Positions 28,187-37,742 of a DNA stretch of 64,000 nucleotides are shown here, in pieces; position 1 is the stretch's first letter; every line of letters starts with the position of its first letter. Below the pieces are notes generated by a model that saw only the letters and a list, made by a program, of their open reading frames with translations, searched no databases and was not told the DNA's origin. The position numbers were made by a program, and so were the translations under genes. Origin of the DNA: Bifidobacterium vansinderenii (lineage in GTDB: Bacteria > Actinomycetota > Actinomycetes > Actinomycetales > Bifidobacteriaceae); the NCBI RefSeq assembly GCF_002234915.1, contig NZ_NEWD01000002.1:94053-158052 (forward strand), in the 5' to 3' direction.

Positions 28187-30040
28187 TCAGCCCTTGTATC
28201 CGAAGTCCGGAATGGCGGCCCAGCGGTCGCGCAGGAAGTGGGCGGCCATCTTGGGCTGGCGGTCGCGAGTGAGGATGCCCTTGCGGTTGCCCTCCACGCG
28301 CATGGTGCCCTGGATGGTCACGAAGTCGGCGAAGTTCCACAGCTGTTCGCCGATGAACCACGGACGCTTGTCGATCTCCGCGTCGATGCGGGCGAAGTAG
28401 TCGCGCTGGTATTCCTCGCTCCACATCTTGCCGTGGGTGCCGTGCACGCCCTCCATGGTGTCCGCGCCGTACTCGGTGAACATGACCGGCTTGCCGATCT
28501 TCTCCCACCAGTCGAGCTCGTAGTTCAGGGCGTAGCAGGCCGCGTCGAGATCGCCGGACAGGTTGTACCAGCCGTAGTAGCGGTTGAGGCACACCACGTC
28601 CATGGTGCGGGTGACGAGATCCTTGGTGTAGTCGTTCTGGCAGCACACGATCGTGACCGGGCGGTTCTGCGGGTCCTCCGCGTGCGCGAGCTCGTACAGC
28701 GGAGTGAAGTACCTGAGCGCGTTCTCGGACTTCTCGCCGCCCTGGTCGTACCACGGCTCGTTGGCGAGCGACCACATGACCACGCTCGGATGGTTCTTGT
28801 CTCGGGCGATCATGTCGCGGATCACCTGCTGGTGGTGTTCGAACAGCGGCTTGTTCGTGTACTGGGGCCAGCTCATACCCACCGCCGGGGTCTCGTCGAT
28901 GATCACGATGCCCTCGCGGTCGCACAGGTCGTACATGTTCTCCGCGTACGGGTAGTGCGAGGTGCGGAACGAGTTGGCGTTGAGCCAGTGGATGAGCGAG
29001 ACGTCCTTGACGTTGAGCAGCTGGTCGGTGCCGCGGCCGTGGAAGTAGCTGTCCTCGTGCTTGCCGAAGCCCTTGAAGTAGAACGGTCTGCCGTTGATAA
29101 GGAACTTCTGATCCTTCACCTCAACGGTGCGGACGCCGAAGGTCTGATCGTATTCGTCGTCCGAGCCCTTCGCCTGGCCGGCGAGCGCGACGTGCGCGGT
29201 GTACAGGTATGCGGCGCCCGGATTCCACAGGTGTGCGGCCGGCAGGTCGATCTCGCCCTTGGTTCCGGTCGCCGTGGCGACGGTGGCGCCCTGTTCGTCT
29301 CGGATCGTCACGCTCACGCGGTCGCCGCTTTCGTCTGCGGATGCTCCGCCGAGCGTCACCTCGTAGCCGATGACCGCCGGTCCGGTCTCACCGTCGTGTA
29401 GTCCTTCGGTAACGGCCTTGGTGGTCACGGCCACGTCGGCGATGTATGTGCGCGGCGTGGTGTAGATCTCCACGTGTCGGTTGAGGCCGGCGAAGTTGAA
29501 GAAGTCGAAGTTCGGACGGTTCTGCGGCTTGGCCCAGCGCTTGCCCGCCTCCACGGAGGGGATGCCGGCGTTGTCGGAGCCGAAGAACGCCACGTTGCCT
29601 TCGTTGCCGATCGGCAGGGTGGACTGGTTGATGCGGTTGTCGATGGCGACGGCGAGCAGGTTGTCGCCGGGCTTGATCCTGTCGGTCACGTCGAACTCGA
29701 ACGGCAGGAATCCGCCCTTGTGACTGCCGATGCACTCGCCGTTCAGGTATACGTCCGCGGCATGGGTGGCGGCGTCGAATCGCAGTACCACGCGCTGGCC
29801 GTCGATCACGCGTTCGGGCAGACTGAACGTGCGCTGGTAGACGACCCATCCGTATACATCGTACAGATCGGTCATGTCGTTCTGATCGTTGTAGGAGCCG
29901 GGGACTGCCATGGGGATGGGTTCGGGCAGGGCCTCGGCGGTCCATTCGGCTGGATAGTCGTTCTCGCCGGCGGTTCTGAAGTTCCATACGCCGTCAAGGC
30001 TGAACACCATGCGTGCGTCATTGGTCTGTGGGTAGAGCAT
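28187..30040 (-). CDS. uidA: Beta-glucuronidase, glycoside hydrolase family 2
   Basis: Removes terminal glucuronic acid from glucuronides. The 617-aa protein has the GH2 sandwich domain (FSLDGVWNFRT), the Ig-like domain and the TIM barrel. The acid/base Glu428 lies in WSLANEPWYD and the nucleophile Glu523 in VMFTEYGADT. The NxK motif that binds the glucuronate carboxylate is present (Asn585-Arg-Lys587 in VEGNRKGIL), which separates it from beta-galactosidases. The loop near the active site after DETPAVGMSW is much shorter than in the E. coli enzyme, so it is not a classical loop-1 type. No signal peptide: cytoplasmic. RBS GGGAGG. No transporter is adjacent. Confidence 0.95.
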   Translation of the reverse strand: MLYPQTNDARMVFSLDGVWNFRTAGENDYPAEWTAEALPEPIPMAVPGSYNDQNDMTDLYDVYGWVVYQRTFSLPERVIDGQRVVLRFDAATHAADVYLNGECIGSHKGGFLPFEFDVTDRIKPGDNLLAVAIDNRINQSTLPIGNEGNVAFFGSDNAGIPSVEAGKRWAKPQNRPNFDFFNFAGLNRHVEIYTTPRTYIADVAVTTKAVTEGLHDGETGPAVIGYEVTLGGASADESGDRVSVTIRDEQGATVATATGTKGEIDLPAAHLWNPGAAYLYTAHVALAGQAKGSDDEYDQTFGVRTVEVKDQKFLINGRPFYFKGFGKHEDSYFHGRGTDQLLNVKDVSLIHWLNANSFRTSHYPYAENMYDLCDREGIVIIDETPAVGMSWPQYTNKPLFEHHQQVIRDMIARDKNHPSVVMWSLANEPWYDQGGEKSENALRYFTPLYELAHAEDPQNRPVTIVCCQNDYTKDLVTRTMDVVCLNRYYGWYNLSGDLDAACYALNYELDWWEKIGKPVMFTEYGADTMEGVHGTHGKMWSEEYQRDYFARIDAEIDKRPWFIGEQLWNFADFVTIQGTMRVEGNRKGILTRDRQPKMAAHFLRDRWAAIPDFGYKG

Positions 30041-30183
30041 TCCGCTTCCTCCCTGTATTGTCGACAGCTTTGTCTCTTACTGTTCATAATACACGAGATT
30101 CACGCAGTTTTGATCAGTTTTGCACATTTTCTATCAGAAGATGTCAGAGCGTCGGCAAGACGACGTTCCACCCGTCCGCCGAA

Positions 30184-30229
30184 AAAGCCAGAGGGCCCGC
30201 CCCGGTGGAATTTCCGGGGCGGGCCCTCT
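30184..30229 (-). terminator. nhaA intrinsic terminator
   Basis: Perfect 16-bp GC-rich stem (30190-30205 with 30214-30229), 8-nt loop, followed on the minus strand by GGCTTTTTC. It lies 100 nt after nhaA and 150 nt upstream of the beta-glucuronidase start. Confidence 0.9.
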
Positions 30230-30328
30230 GCGCAGAAGGAATCGAGGCGATCGATCACGGCACGCGAACTGGACCGCGGTTCACAACGATCCGTTGTCGC
30301 CGCCACGACGTCATCCGTATCCGCATCG

Positions 30329-31699
30329 TCAGGATTCGCCTTCCGCGTTCAGCGCCTCGTGACGCAGGATCAGGAATCCGATCGCGCCGGCCACGATGGA
30401 CGCGGCGAGGATGGCGGTCTTCGAGATCGCAGCGATCTGCGGGTCGGAGAACGAGAGGTTCGTCACGAAGATCGCCATGGTGAAGCCCACACCGCCCAGC
30501 GCCGAGACGCCGGCGATATGTCCCCACTTGACGCCCTTGGGCAGCTGCGAGATGCCCAGCTTCACCGTGATCCACGTGGAGATGAAGATGCCGAACGGCT
30601 TGCCCACCAGCAGGCCGAGGAACACGCCGATCGCCACAGGACTGGTCACGATCTGCGAGAACGACATGCCGCCGAGCACCACGCCGGCGTTCGAGAACGC
30701 GAACAACGGCAGGACGAAGAAGTACACGAACGTGTGCAGGCTCTTCTCCAAGCGGATCGTCGGAGGGATCGTGGCGTGCGACACGCGACGGATCGAGTAC
30801 ACCTCGCGCAGGTATTCGCGCTGCGCCACGTCCGGCTCTCCCGGATCATACCGGTCCTCGGCCGTGCGCGCGCGATGGGCGAACCAGCCGCCCACGCGGT
30901 CGAGCTTGATCTCGGACCGTGCGGGGATGGCGAGCGCGAGCATCACGCCGGCGAGCGTGGCGTGCACGCCGGAGAACAGCACGCAGATCCACAGCACGAA
31001 TCCGACCACCAGATACGGGGGCAGATCGTAGATGTGGCAGCGGTTGAACACGATCAGCAGCGCGAACGCGGCGAACGCGGCGATCAGCCACGGCAGACTG
31101 AGATCGGACGTGTAGAACAACGCGATCACGCCGATGGCGATCATGTCGTCGGCGATGGTGAGCGTGGACAGGTAGGCGCGCAGCCCCGACGGCACGCGCC
31201 GGCCGAGCAGGGCGAGCAGACCCAGGCAGAAGGCGATGTCGTTGGCCATGGGCACGCCCCAGCCTCCGATGTACTGTCCGCCGGCGTTCACGATCAGGTA
31301 GATGATGGCCGGCAGCAGGGCGCCGCCTGCGGCCGCGACGATGGGCAGCACGGCCTTGCGCGGCTCGGTGAGTTCGCCGGCGCGCATCTCGTGCTTGATC
31401 TCAAGGCCGACCATGAGGAAGAACAGTGCCATGAGGAAGTCGTTGATGAAGTGCTCCAGGCTGATGTTCGCGTGGAACGACCCCAGTGAGAACGACAGGT
31501 GCACGGATTGCCAGAACTCGTTGAAGTATGGCAGCGCCGGAGTGTTCTCGATGGCGAATGCGGCCAGGGCCGCGAACACCATGAGCATGGTCGCCTTGGT
31601 GGATGAGTGTGTGAATTCGACGAGGCGCCGTTTCCCCCTGTGGACCTTGACGACGCCGGGTTCGAGAATGCCCTCGTGAATCTGGGGGCTTTGTGTCAT
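30329..31699 (-). CDS. nhaA: Na+/H+ antiporter NhaA
   Basis: Electrogenic Na+/H+ antiporter for pH and sodium homeostasis. The 456-aa protein has about 12 membrane segments and the family blocks LMVGLEIKHEMRAGELTEPR, VPMANDIAFCLGLLALLG and the ion-binding Asp pair in TIADDMIAIGVIALFY. The ATG at 31699 has AGGAG 8 nt upstream; the open frame continues further but without conserved sequence. A cytoplasmic loop of about 60 residues (RARTAEDRYDPGEPDVAQRE) is longer than in E. coli, as is usual for actinobacterial forms. Confidence 0.96.
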   Translation of the reverse strand: MTQSPQIHEGILEPGVVKVHRGKRRLVEFTHSSTKATMLMVFAALAAFAIENTPALPYFNEFWQSVHLSFSLGSFHANISLEHFINDFLMALFFLMVGLEIKHEMRAGELTEPRKAVLPIVAAAGGALLPAIIYLIVNAGGQYIGGWGVPMANDIAFCLGLLALLGRRVPSGLRAYLSTLTIADDMIAIGVIALFYTSDLSLPWLIAAFAAFALLIVFNRCHIYDLPPYLVVGFVLWICVLFSGVHATLAGVMLALAIPARSEIKLDRVGGWFAHRARTAEDRYDPGEPDVAQREYLREVYSIRRVSHATIPPTIRLEKSLHTFVYFFVLPLFAFSNAGVVLGGMSFSQIVTSPVAIGVFLGLLVGKPFGIFISTWITVKLGISQLPKGVKWGHIAGVSALGGVGFTMAIFVTNLSFSDPQIAAISKTAILAASIVAGAIGFLILRHEALNAEGES

Positions 31700-31938
31700 G
31701 CGAGTGCTCCTAACAACTGCTTTCGTGAATGGAGTCGGCCGCCGCATGCGGCCGCGAGGATTCAACCTTTCCAGTGTACAGGATGCGCATACGGCGGCAT
31801 CGCCGAGCGCGAAACGGCCGTCGCGCCCGGTGGAACGCACGGAATGTATAGTGGCGGGTGAACGACGGGAACGCTCCGTCCGCGATTCCCGTCGCGACGA
31901 CGATGTCAATGACATGACGATGACGACGGGAGGAATTC

Positions 31939-32211
31939 ATGGCCGAGACGACCACGCCCAGCACACCCCAATCCGATGCCGGATCCGAAACGAAGGGACG
32001 CAAGGAGCGCATCTACCCGCAGGTGGGCGAGGCGCTGGTGAAGGCCCGGCGGGAGGCCGGCATGACGCAGGATCAGCTGGCCGCCAGCTCCGGGGTCTCG
32101 CGCATCACCATCGCCCGCATCGAACAGGCGCACATCAATCCATCGTTCCGCACACTGGAGGCGCTGGCCCACGGCATGGACCGGCGGCTCACCATCAGCT
32201 TCGACGAGTAG
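31939..32211 (+). CDS. XRE-family helix-turn-helix regulator
   Basis: 90-aa small DNA-binding protein. The HTH occupies about residues 29-84 (VGEALVKARREAGMTQDQLA, SGVSRITIARIEQ, ARIEQAHINPSFRTLEALAHG). The first 25 residues are a Ser/Thr/Pro-rich tail. RBS GGGAGG 6 nt upstream. The neighbour downstream is the AlbA_2-type regulator, 148 nt on and on the same strand, so the two could form a regulatory pair. No toxin domain is fused or overlapping. Confidence 0.88.
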   Translation: MAETTTPSTPQSDAGSETKGRKERIYPQVGEALVKARREAGMTQDQLAASSGVSRITIARIEQAHINPSFRTLEALAHGMDRRLTISFDE

Positions 32212-32358
32212 CCGACGGACGGGGATGATCCCGCACACCGTACGACTTCCCCGTCTCGCACATCTCCCGTGAATTCTTGATGAACTGCCGGCCAACGACG
32301 TAGCGTCACCGGCATATGGCGGACTTGTGGGGGACAATGGTATCCAAGGAGGTCCGCC

Positions 32359-33840
32359 ATGGTTGACGACTACACCGCGAAGATGACCGAGCTGATCGAG
32401 CTGATGCGTCTGATCGGCAACGATACGCAGCAGTGCGAGGTCAAGGAGTGCAAGCGCAAGATCTCGTCGACCATCACCGACACGCTGTCGGCGTTTTCGA
32501 ACGGGTCGGGCGGCTGGATCATTCTGGGGCTTTCGGAGAAGAACGGGTTCACGCCGGTACCGGACTTCAACGCCCGTTCCATGCAGGAGTCGCTCAGCCA
32601 AGCGTGCGAGAAGATGACGCCCGTGGTCCGTCCGGTGATCGTGACATGCCCGTTCGAGGGCTCGAATCTGGTGTTCGCCCGCGTGGACGAAATGCTGCCG
32701 CGCGACAAGCCGTGCTTCATCTCGGCGATCGGCGCACACGGCGGCTCCTACATTCGCACCGGCGACGGCGACCGACGCATGACATCGTATGAGGTGGACC
32801 GTCTTATCGAGGAGCACCTGCAGCCCACGTACGATCTTGACATCGTGCCGGACGCGACGATGGCCGATCTGGACCCCACACTGACCGCCGGACTACTGGA
32901 CCGGGTTCGCGAACAGCATCCGCATGTGTTCGCCGACCGCAACGACACGGACACGCTGCTGGATCTGCAGGTGCTGCGCCACGACGACTCCGACTACGGG
33001 CGTGCCGGCAGCATGCTGCGGCCCACACTCGCCGGACTGCTCGCGCTCGGACGGTACCCGCAGAAGTTCTTTCCCCGGCTCAACGTGTCCATCGCCGTGT
33101 TCCCCGGCACGAATCGCAACGACGTGTTCCGGGGTGACGAACGACTCGTCGCCTCGCAGACCGTGGTCGGTTCGATCCCGGTGATGATCGACGACACGGT
33201 GACCTCGCTGATGCGTTGGATCGGCGCACGCAAACCCGACTATCCCCCGGACGCGCTGCGCGAGGCGATCGCCAACGCGCTGACCCACCGCGACTACTCC
33301 CCCGACGCGCGAGGCACACAGGTGCATGTGAGCGTGTTCACCGACCGCATCGAGATCAGCAATCCCGGCGGCCTGTACGGCACGGTGACGCATGACGTGC
33401 TCGCCGGTTCGAATCCCGTAGCGGGCACGACGTTCTCGTCCACACGCAATCAGTTCCTGTTCACGCTGCTGGAATCCACCCCCTATCCGGACGGCGGGTT
33501 CGTGAACCCGGAAGGCGGCGACGGCTACCAGCGCATCGCCGCCGCACTGAGGGAAAACGGCATCGAACCGGCCACCACGCGCAACGACATCAACACGTTC
33601 ACCATGACGATCACCAAGCACCGCACACTCAAACGCAGCTCCCCCAGCGAAGTGTCGAAGGAGATCATGACGCTGCTCGAACGGCATTCGGCAATGAGCG
33701 TCAAGGAGATCATCCGGGAGCTGAGCCTCACCCCGCTCGCCGCCACGTCGGGACTGCGCGAGCTGGTGAAGGAGGGCCGGGTCGCCAAGGTGCGCTTCCA
33801 GGACGACCCGACCCAACGCTATCGGCTGAAGACCAGCTGA
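32359..33840 (+). CDS. Schlafen/AlbA_2-type ATP-binding putative transcriptional regulator
   Basis: 493 aa. The N-terminal AlbA_2 (Schlafen-type) domain shows CEVKECKRKISSTITDTLSAFSN and GGWIILGLSEKNGF (about 25-65). The central part resembles the HATPase_c_4 domain of this family: DALREAIANALTHRDYSP, then IEISNPGGLYG. The C-terminal 70 residues are a winged helix (SVKEIIRELSLTPLAATSGLRELVKEG). Proteins of this layout are often annotated as ATP-dependent transcriptional regulators or linked to phage defence; function here is not established. RBS GGAGG 6 nt before the ATG. It has its own frame with typical base composition. Confidence 0.87.
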   Translation: MVDDYTAKMTELIELMRLIGNDTQQCEVKECKRKISSTITDTLSAFSNGSGGWIILGLSEKNGFTPVPDFNARSMQESLSQACEKMTPVVRPVIVTCPFEGSNLVFARVDEMLPRDKPCFISAIGAHGGSYIRTGDGDRRMTSYEVDRLIEEHLQPTYDLDIVPDATMADLDPTLTAGLLDRVREQHPHVFADRNDTDTLLDLQVLRHDDSDYGRAGSMLRPTLAGLLALGRYPQKFFPRLNVSIAVFPGTNRNDVFRGDERLVASQTVVGSIPVMIDDTVTSLMRWIGARKPDYPPDALREAIANALTHRDYSPDARGTQVHVSVFTDRIEISNPGGLYGTVTHDVLAGSNPVAGTTFSSTRNQFLFTLLESTPYPDGGFVNPEGGDGYQRIAAALRENGIEPATTRNDINTFTMTITKHRTLKRSSPSEVSKEIMTLLERHSAMSVKEIIRELSLTPLAATSGLRELVKEGRVAKVRFQDDPTQRYRLKTS

Positions 33841-33865
33841 GTCTTCGGCCCGCACGAGCGCACCA

Positions 33866-35305
33866 TCATGCCTCGGCCAGTACGGTGGCGGCCTGGGAAA
33901 CGGCTCCCCGCCTTGCACGGCGGATGCGGCCGGCCGCAAGTCCGAGACACATGAACGTCACGGCGAACAGGAGCACCAGTCCGAGCGATTCCGCCCATCC
34001 CGGCACATTCACCCCGCCGACCGTACCGAAGCCGAGCGCGTTGTCTATGGACACGCAATACCACCAGCCGGGCAGGAACCGTGCGATCACCCGCATCACG
34101 TCGGGCATCATGTCCGGAGGAAAGCTGACGCCCGACGTGAACAGGATGAGCAGACCGAACAGATTGGCGAACCCGTTGGCCATCGTGTCCGTAAATCCCA
34201 GCTCGCCGAGCATGAAACCGCAGGCCACGGTCATCAGCGCGTACACGCAGGTCGACGCGAACGTCATCGCCACGCCGGCGGCGGGCAACGTCAGAGGACT
34301 AAGCCCCGCGGCCAGCATCATCGCGAATGTGACGATCAGATATATCAGGGACACCGCAAGAGCGAACCCACACATCGTGGCCATCCGTTCAAGACTCGTT
34401 ATCGATGCTCGCCGGGGCGCAGCGGACAGCCGACGGCTGGTCTCCCCCGCATTGAACACGCCGCACACCAGCGCCGTGCATACGGTCATGGCCAGGAACA
34501 GCGGATACAGCACGGTCTTCATGATGCCGCCGAACCCCGAAACCGTCGCATCGGTCACGGCGGTGTCCCCGGCAGCGACGTCAGAGCCGACGGTGTGGTT
34601 CACCGCGATGGCATGATTCACCGTCCCGTCCTTGGCGACGGCCACCGCCGACCGTGCGGCACGGGCCAGATCGTTGCGGGTCAGACGCCCGACCGTCCCC
34701 TCGGGCAGCTGGTCGAGGTCACTCGCGTCCCGCGAATCATACGTCTGCGGGGATGATGCCATACCCGCTTCCGACGACCCCGCGCCGTCACCGTACATTT
34801 CGGCGAAATCGGCGGCGCCGACCTGCACGCCGTCACCGATCAGCGCGGTGCGGGTCAGCGCAAGGAACCCGCTGACCTCCATGGACGCCATGGTGCCATC
34901 GCCCGACGTGTAGCTGGTGACCGTCTCGATCTGCGGCGCGTCCGTGCCGGAGATCACGGAATCAAGCAAAGCATCCGCGTAGCCGTCCGGAATGATGACG
35001 ATGAGGTCCGTATAGTTCGATGCGACCGCCTGCTGCAGTGCCTCGGAGTCGTCCTGCAGCGAGACCAGTTCGCCGTCGGCCTTCATGTAGTCGCGCATCG
35101 CGTCGGCGATGCCACCACGTCCGTCGTCCCGATCGATCACCGCCACCGTGGGACGGCTGGGGGCATACGTATCGCCCGCTCCCGTCCCGGAGGTCAATAG
35201 CGACCATCCGATGCCGAACATCAGCACGCCGATCATCACCAGATAGATGATGACATACAGTCGATGCGCGATGAGTATGCGCAAGGTGACCTTACAGGTG
35301 TTCAT
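33866..35305 (-). CDS. ABC-2 type transporter permease, larger subunit
   Basis: 479 aa. One N-terminal membrane segment (LYVIIYLVMIGVLMFGIGW), an extracytoplasmic domain of about 240 residues, then five C-terminal membrane segments (for example LFLAMTVCTALVCGVFNAGETSRRL, FGLLILFTSGVSFPPDMM, which holds the family PxxFP-like motif). It is the last gene of an ATPase-permease-permease operon and overlaps the preceding permease by 14 nt. RBS AGGAGG. The set is divergent from a kinase/regulator pair, which fits a drug, bacteriocin or cell-envelope stress exporter. Confidence 0.9.
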   Translation of the reverse strand: MNTCKVTLRILIAHRLYVIIYLVMIGVLMFGIGWSLLTSGTGAGDTYAPSRPTVAVIDRDDGRGGIADAMRDYMKADGELVSLQDDSEALQQAVASNYTDLIVIIPDGYADALLDSVISGTDAPQIETVTSYTSGDGTMASMEVSGFLALTRTALIGDGVQVGAADFAEMYGDGAGSSEAGMASSPQTYDSRDASDLDQLPEGTVGRLTRNDLARAARSAVAVAKDGTVNHAIAVNHTVGSDVAAGDTAVTDATVSGFGGIMKTVLYPLFLAMTVCTALVCGVFNAGETSRRLSAAPRRASITSLERMATMCGFALAVSLIYLIVTFAMMLAAGLSPLTLPAAGVAMTFASTCVYALMTVACGFMLGELGFTDTMANGFANLFGLLILFTSGVSFPPDMMPDVMRVIARFLPGWWYCVSIDNALGFGTVGGVNVPGWAESLGLVLLFAVTFMCLGLAAGRIRRARRGAVSQAATVLAEA

Positions 35306-36539
35306 AGCGTTGCCTCCTGAGAAGAATGGCGCCAACCGCGAGGAACACCGCGCTCATGACAAGCAGGTTGACGCAGGTGGCGGCGAATGGTCGATAACCG
35401 TCGTAGTAGAGGATGTCGTAGAACAGGTTCGTCACCTGCTGCGCGGGATTGACAAGAGCCAGCACCGGCGCGTGTCGGGTGATCCAGTCGCTCAGCTCCA
35501 TGGCGAACGAACCGTACAGGCCGGAGAACAGGGACAGCACACAGGAGATGGCACTGGTCAGCCCGATCTTCACGCCGTGCGGCAGTCTGGGAATCGCGCC
35601 GATCATCGTGCCGAGCGCGCATGACATGAACGATGCGACGCCCACCGCCAGAACCGCGGCCGGCTCCCGCCCGCCCAGGAGCACGCCGCACCCGTATCGG
35701 ATGTATGCCAATGCGATGAGCAGGCTCGTTCCGGCACAGAGCCAACTGGCCAGGAACCCGGCGAGCAGTTGCCTGACGCGCCCCAATGGCGCCACCGTGC
35801 GGCGAATGCCGAGCGCCGAAAGGTTCGCCTGGGCGAAGGTGACCGCCGCCACCGCGTAGGACATGGCCATCAGGCACGACATGCCCAGCAGCGCGTAATA
35901 GTATCTGGCGATGGGATCGGGCTTGACGTTGGTCAGCGTCACCTCCCTCGTCAGGCCCGCGGCGTCTCCCACGGATCGCCAGAACCGTGCGGACGCGGCG
36001 GCGGTCGGATGATCCTCGAGGGTCTCTCGGGTGATGGCGTCGGTCCGGTTGTACAGTTCGATGGCCCCGTGAAGCGCCGCGATGGTGACGGTGACATTGC
36101 CGTCGGACGACGTGGCGGTCCCCGCGGTGTCGGATGAAAGCGTCATGCGCAGTCGTCCGCTCCCGTCCGCGTTCAGATACCCCTGCACGGCATCGTCCGC
36201 GATCCTGCGCCGTGCTTCGGCCGTCGACGTGACCGTCGTGATGTCGATCAGCTGCTGGTCGAGACCGGTCGCGGTTCCTTCGTGGGCGCCGGTCGTCGCG
36301 TCAGATGACGGTTCCTTCCCCGCGAGCGCATCGACGAAGGCGCCCGCGCCCGCCGTACGCTTCCAGTTCGCGTCCTTCACGACCGCCATCGACATCGGCT
36401 TGATGTCATAGCCTTCGGTGATCTGGCCGAACACGCCGTTGAACATGGTCGCCAGCACGATGGGAAACACGATCAGCCAGAATAGCGCCGATCGGCTGCG
36501 CAGATTCATTTTCAATACGACGAGGAATGTGGTCCACAT
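35292..36539 (-). CDS. ABC-2 type transporter permease
   Basis: 415 aa, same layout as its partner: N-terminal membrane segment (ALFWLIVFPIVLATMFNGVF), outer domain to about residue 215, and C-terminal membrane bundle. Two unequal permeases with one ATPase suggest a heterodimeric exporter. The start ATG at 36539 has GGAG about 7 nt upstream; the stop overlaps the next gene, so translation is coupled. Substrate unknown. Confidence 0.9.
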   Translation of the reverse strand: MWTTFLVVLKMNLRSRSALFWLIVFPIVLATMFNGVFGQITEGYDIKPMSMAVVKDANWKRTAGAGAFVDALAGKEPSSDATTGAHEGTATGLDQQLIDITTVTSTAEARRRIADDAVQGYLNADGSGRLRMTLSSDTAGTATSSDGNVTVTIAALHGAIELYNRTDAITRETLEDHPTAAASARFWRSVGDAAGLTREVTLTNVKPDPIARYYYALLGMSCLMAMSYAVAAVTFAQANLSALGIRRTVAPLGRVRQLLAGFLASWLCAGTSLLIALAYIRYGCGVLLGGREPAAVLAVGVASFMSCALGTMIGAIPRLPHGVKIGLTSAISCVLSLFSGLYGSFAMELSDWITRHAPVLALVNPAQQVTNLFYDILYYDGYRPFAATCVNLLVMSAVFLAVGAILLRRQRYEHL

Positions 36540-36574
36540 GATGCTCTCCTTATCCGCTCCGACCGGCGCGGCGA

Positions 36575-37534
36575 TCAGTCCCTGAGTGCCTTGCCGGTGA
36601 GTTCCAGGAACACGTCGTTGAGTGTCGGCGGACGGCTGGTCAGATGACCGATGTTCACGCCGAAGCGTCTGGCCGTGTCCAGCACGTCGGTGAGATTGCG
36701 GTCGCCGCGCCTGCAGCGCACATCAAGTTCACGGCCGTCGTACGTGGCGTCGATCACGCGCGGCAGGGCCCGTATGGCGGCGAGCGCATCGTCAGTCAGG
36801 TCGAGCGTGGCGATGGTGATGCGCTCGCCGGTGTCGATCATGGCCTTCAGCTCGTCGGCCGTGCCGAGCGCGAGATGCCGTCCGTGGTCCATGATGAGGA
36901 TGCGGTCGCAGATCTGTTCGACCTCCTCCATGTAATGGCTGGTGTAGATTACGGTCGCGCCGTTTCGGTTGAGTCGTCGGATGCCTTCGAGGATGGCGTT
37001 GCGGCTTTGCGGATCAACGGCGACGGTCGGCTCGTCGAAGAAGATCAGGTCGGGTTTGTGCGCAACGCCGCAGGCGATGTTGAGGCGTCGGAGCAGTCCG
37101 CCGGAGAGTTTGCCCGGCCGGAATTTGCGGAAGTCCTGCAGTCCGGCGAATTCGATCGCCTCCTCGACCAGTGGCACACGGTCGGCCTTGTTCGGCACGT
37201 ACAGCGAGCAGAAGTAGTCGATGTTCTCCGTCACGGTGAGTTCGTTGAACACGGCCACGTTCTGCGGCACGATGCCGATGCGGCGTTTCAGCGCATATGA
37301 GGTGGGCGTCATCGGTTCTCCGAATACGCGGATCGTGCCCGAATCGTAGGCGAGCAGCGCGAGGATGCAGTTGATCGCCGTGGTCTTGCCCGATCCGTTG
37401 GGGCCGAGCAGGCCGAAGATCTCCCCCGTCTTCACGTCAAGGTCGAAATAGTCGAGTGCCACCATGTCGCCGTAGTGCTTGACCAGACGGCTGACCTTCA
37501 CCGCCGACGTGGCTTGCGTGGATTGCACCGTCAT
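36575..37534 (-). CDS. ABC transporter ATP-binding protein (drug/peptide export type)
   Basis: About 319 aa. Walker A GLLGPNGSGKTT, Q-loop PQN, signature LSGGLLRRL and Walker B LIFFDEP are present; the C-terminal domain ends with RPPTLNDVFLELTGKALRD, typical of DrrA/CcmA-like exporters. Two adjacent ATGs (37537, 37534); the second is better spaced from GGAGG. First gene of the exporter operon, divergent from the histidine kinase gene with about 205 nt between. Confidence 0.93.
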   Translation of the reverse strand: MTVQSTQATSAVKVSRLVKHYGDMVALDYFDLDVKTGEIFGLLGPNGSGKTTAINCILALLAYDSGTIRVFGEPMTPTSYALKRRIGIVPQNVAVFNELTVTENIDYFCSLYVPNKADRVPLVEEAIEFAGLQDFRKFRPGKLSGGLLRRLNIACGVAHKPDLIFFDEPTVAVDPQSRNAILEGIRRLNRNGATVIYTSHYMEEVEQICDRILIMDHGRHLALGTADELKAMIDTGERITIATLDLTDDALAAIRALPRVIDATYDGRELDVRCRRGDRNLTDVLDTARRFGVNIGHLTSRPPTLNDVFLELTGKALRD

Positions 37535-37627
37535 CATGCCCTCCGATCATGTTCCTGAATATCATCGTGATTCCATGCTCCTCCATTCGGTGCGACGAAT
37601 CCACCGACGAAGATCATGTCGGGGCCC

Positions 37628-37661
37628 GGGGGACATGACATTTGTCACTGATTCGTCCCCC
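37628..37661. promoter_or_regulatory. Nested dyads in the divergent exporter/two-component promoter region
   Basis: TGACATTTGTCA (37636-37647, 5-bp arms) lies inside a wider GGGGGAC/GTCCCCC repeat (37628-37634 with 37655-37661). It is placed between the exporter ATPase gene and the histidine kinase gene and is a candidate binding site for the LuxR-type regulator encoded at 39041. Confidence 0.5.
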
Positions 37662-37742
37662 GTCATGGGGACGCGTCATATCCATGGGTCATGTTCGGTG
37701 CCTGCGGCGCGCTAAGCTCGTACTGGTATATGGGGAGGGATC

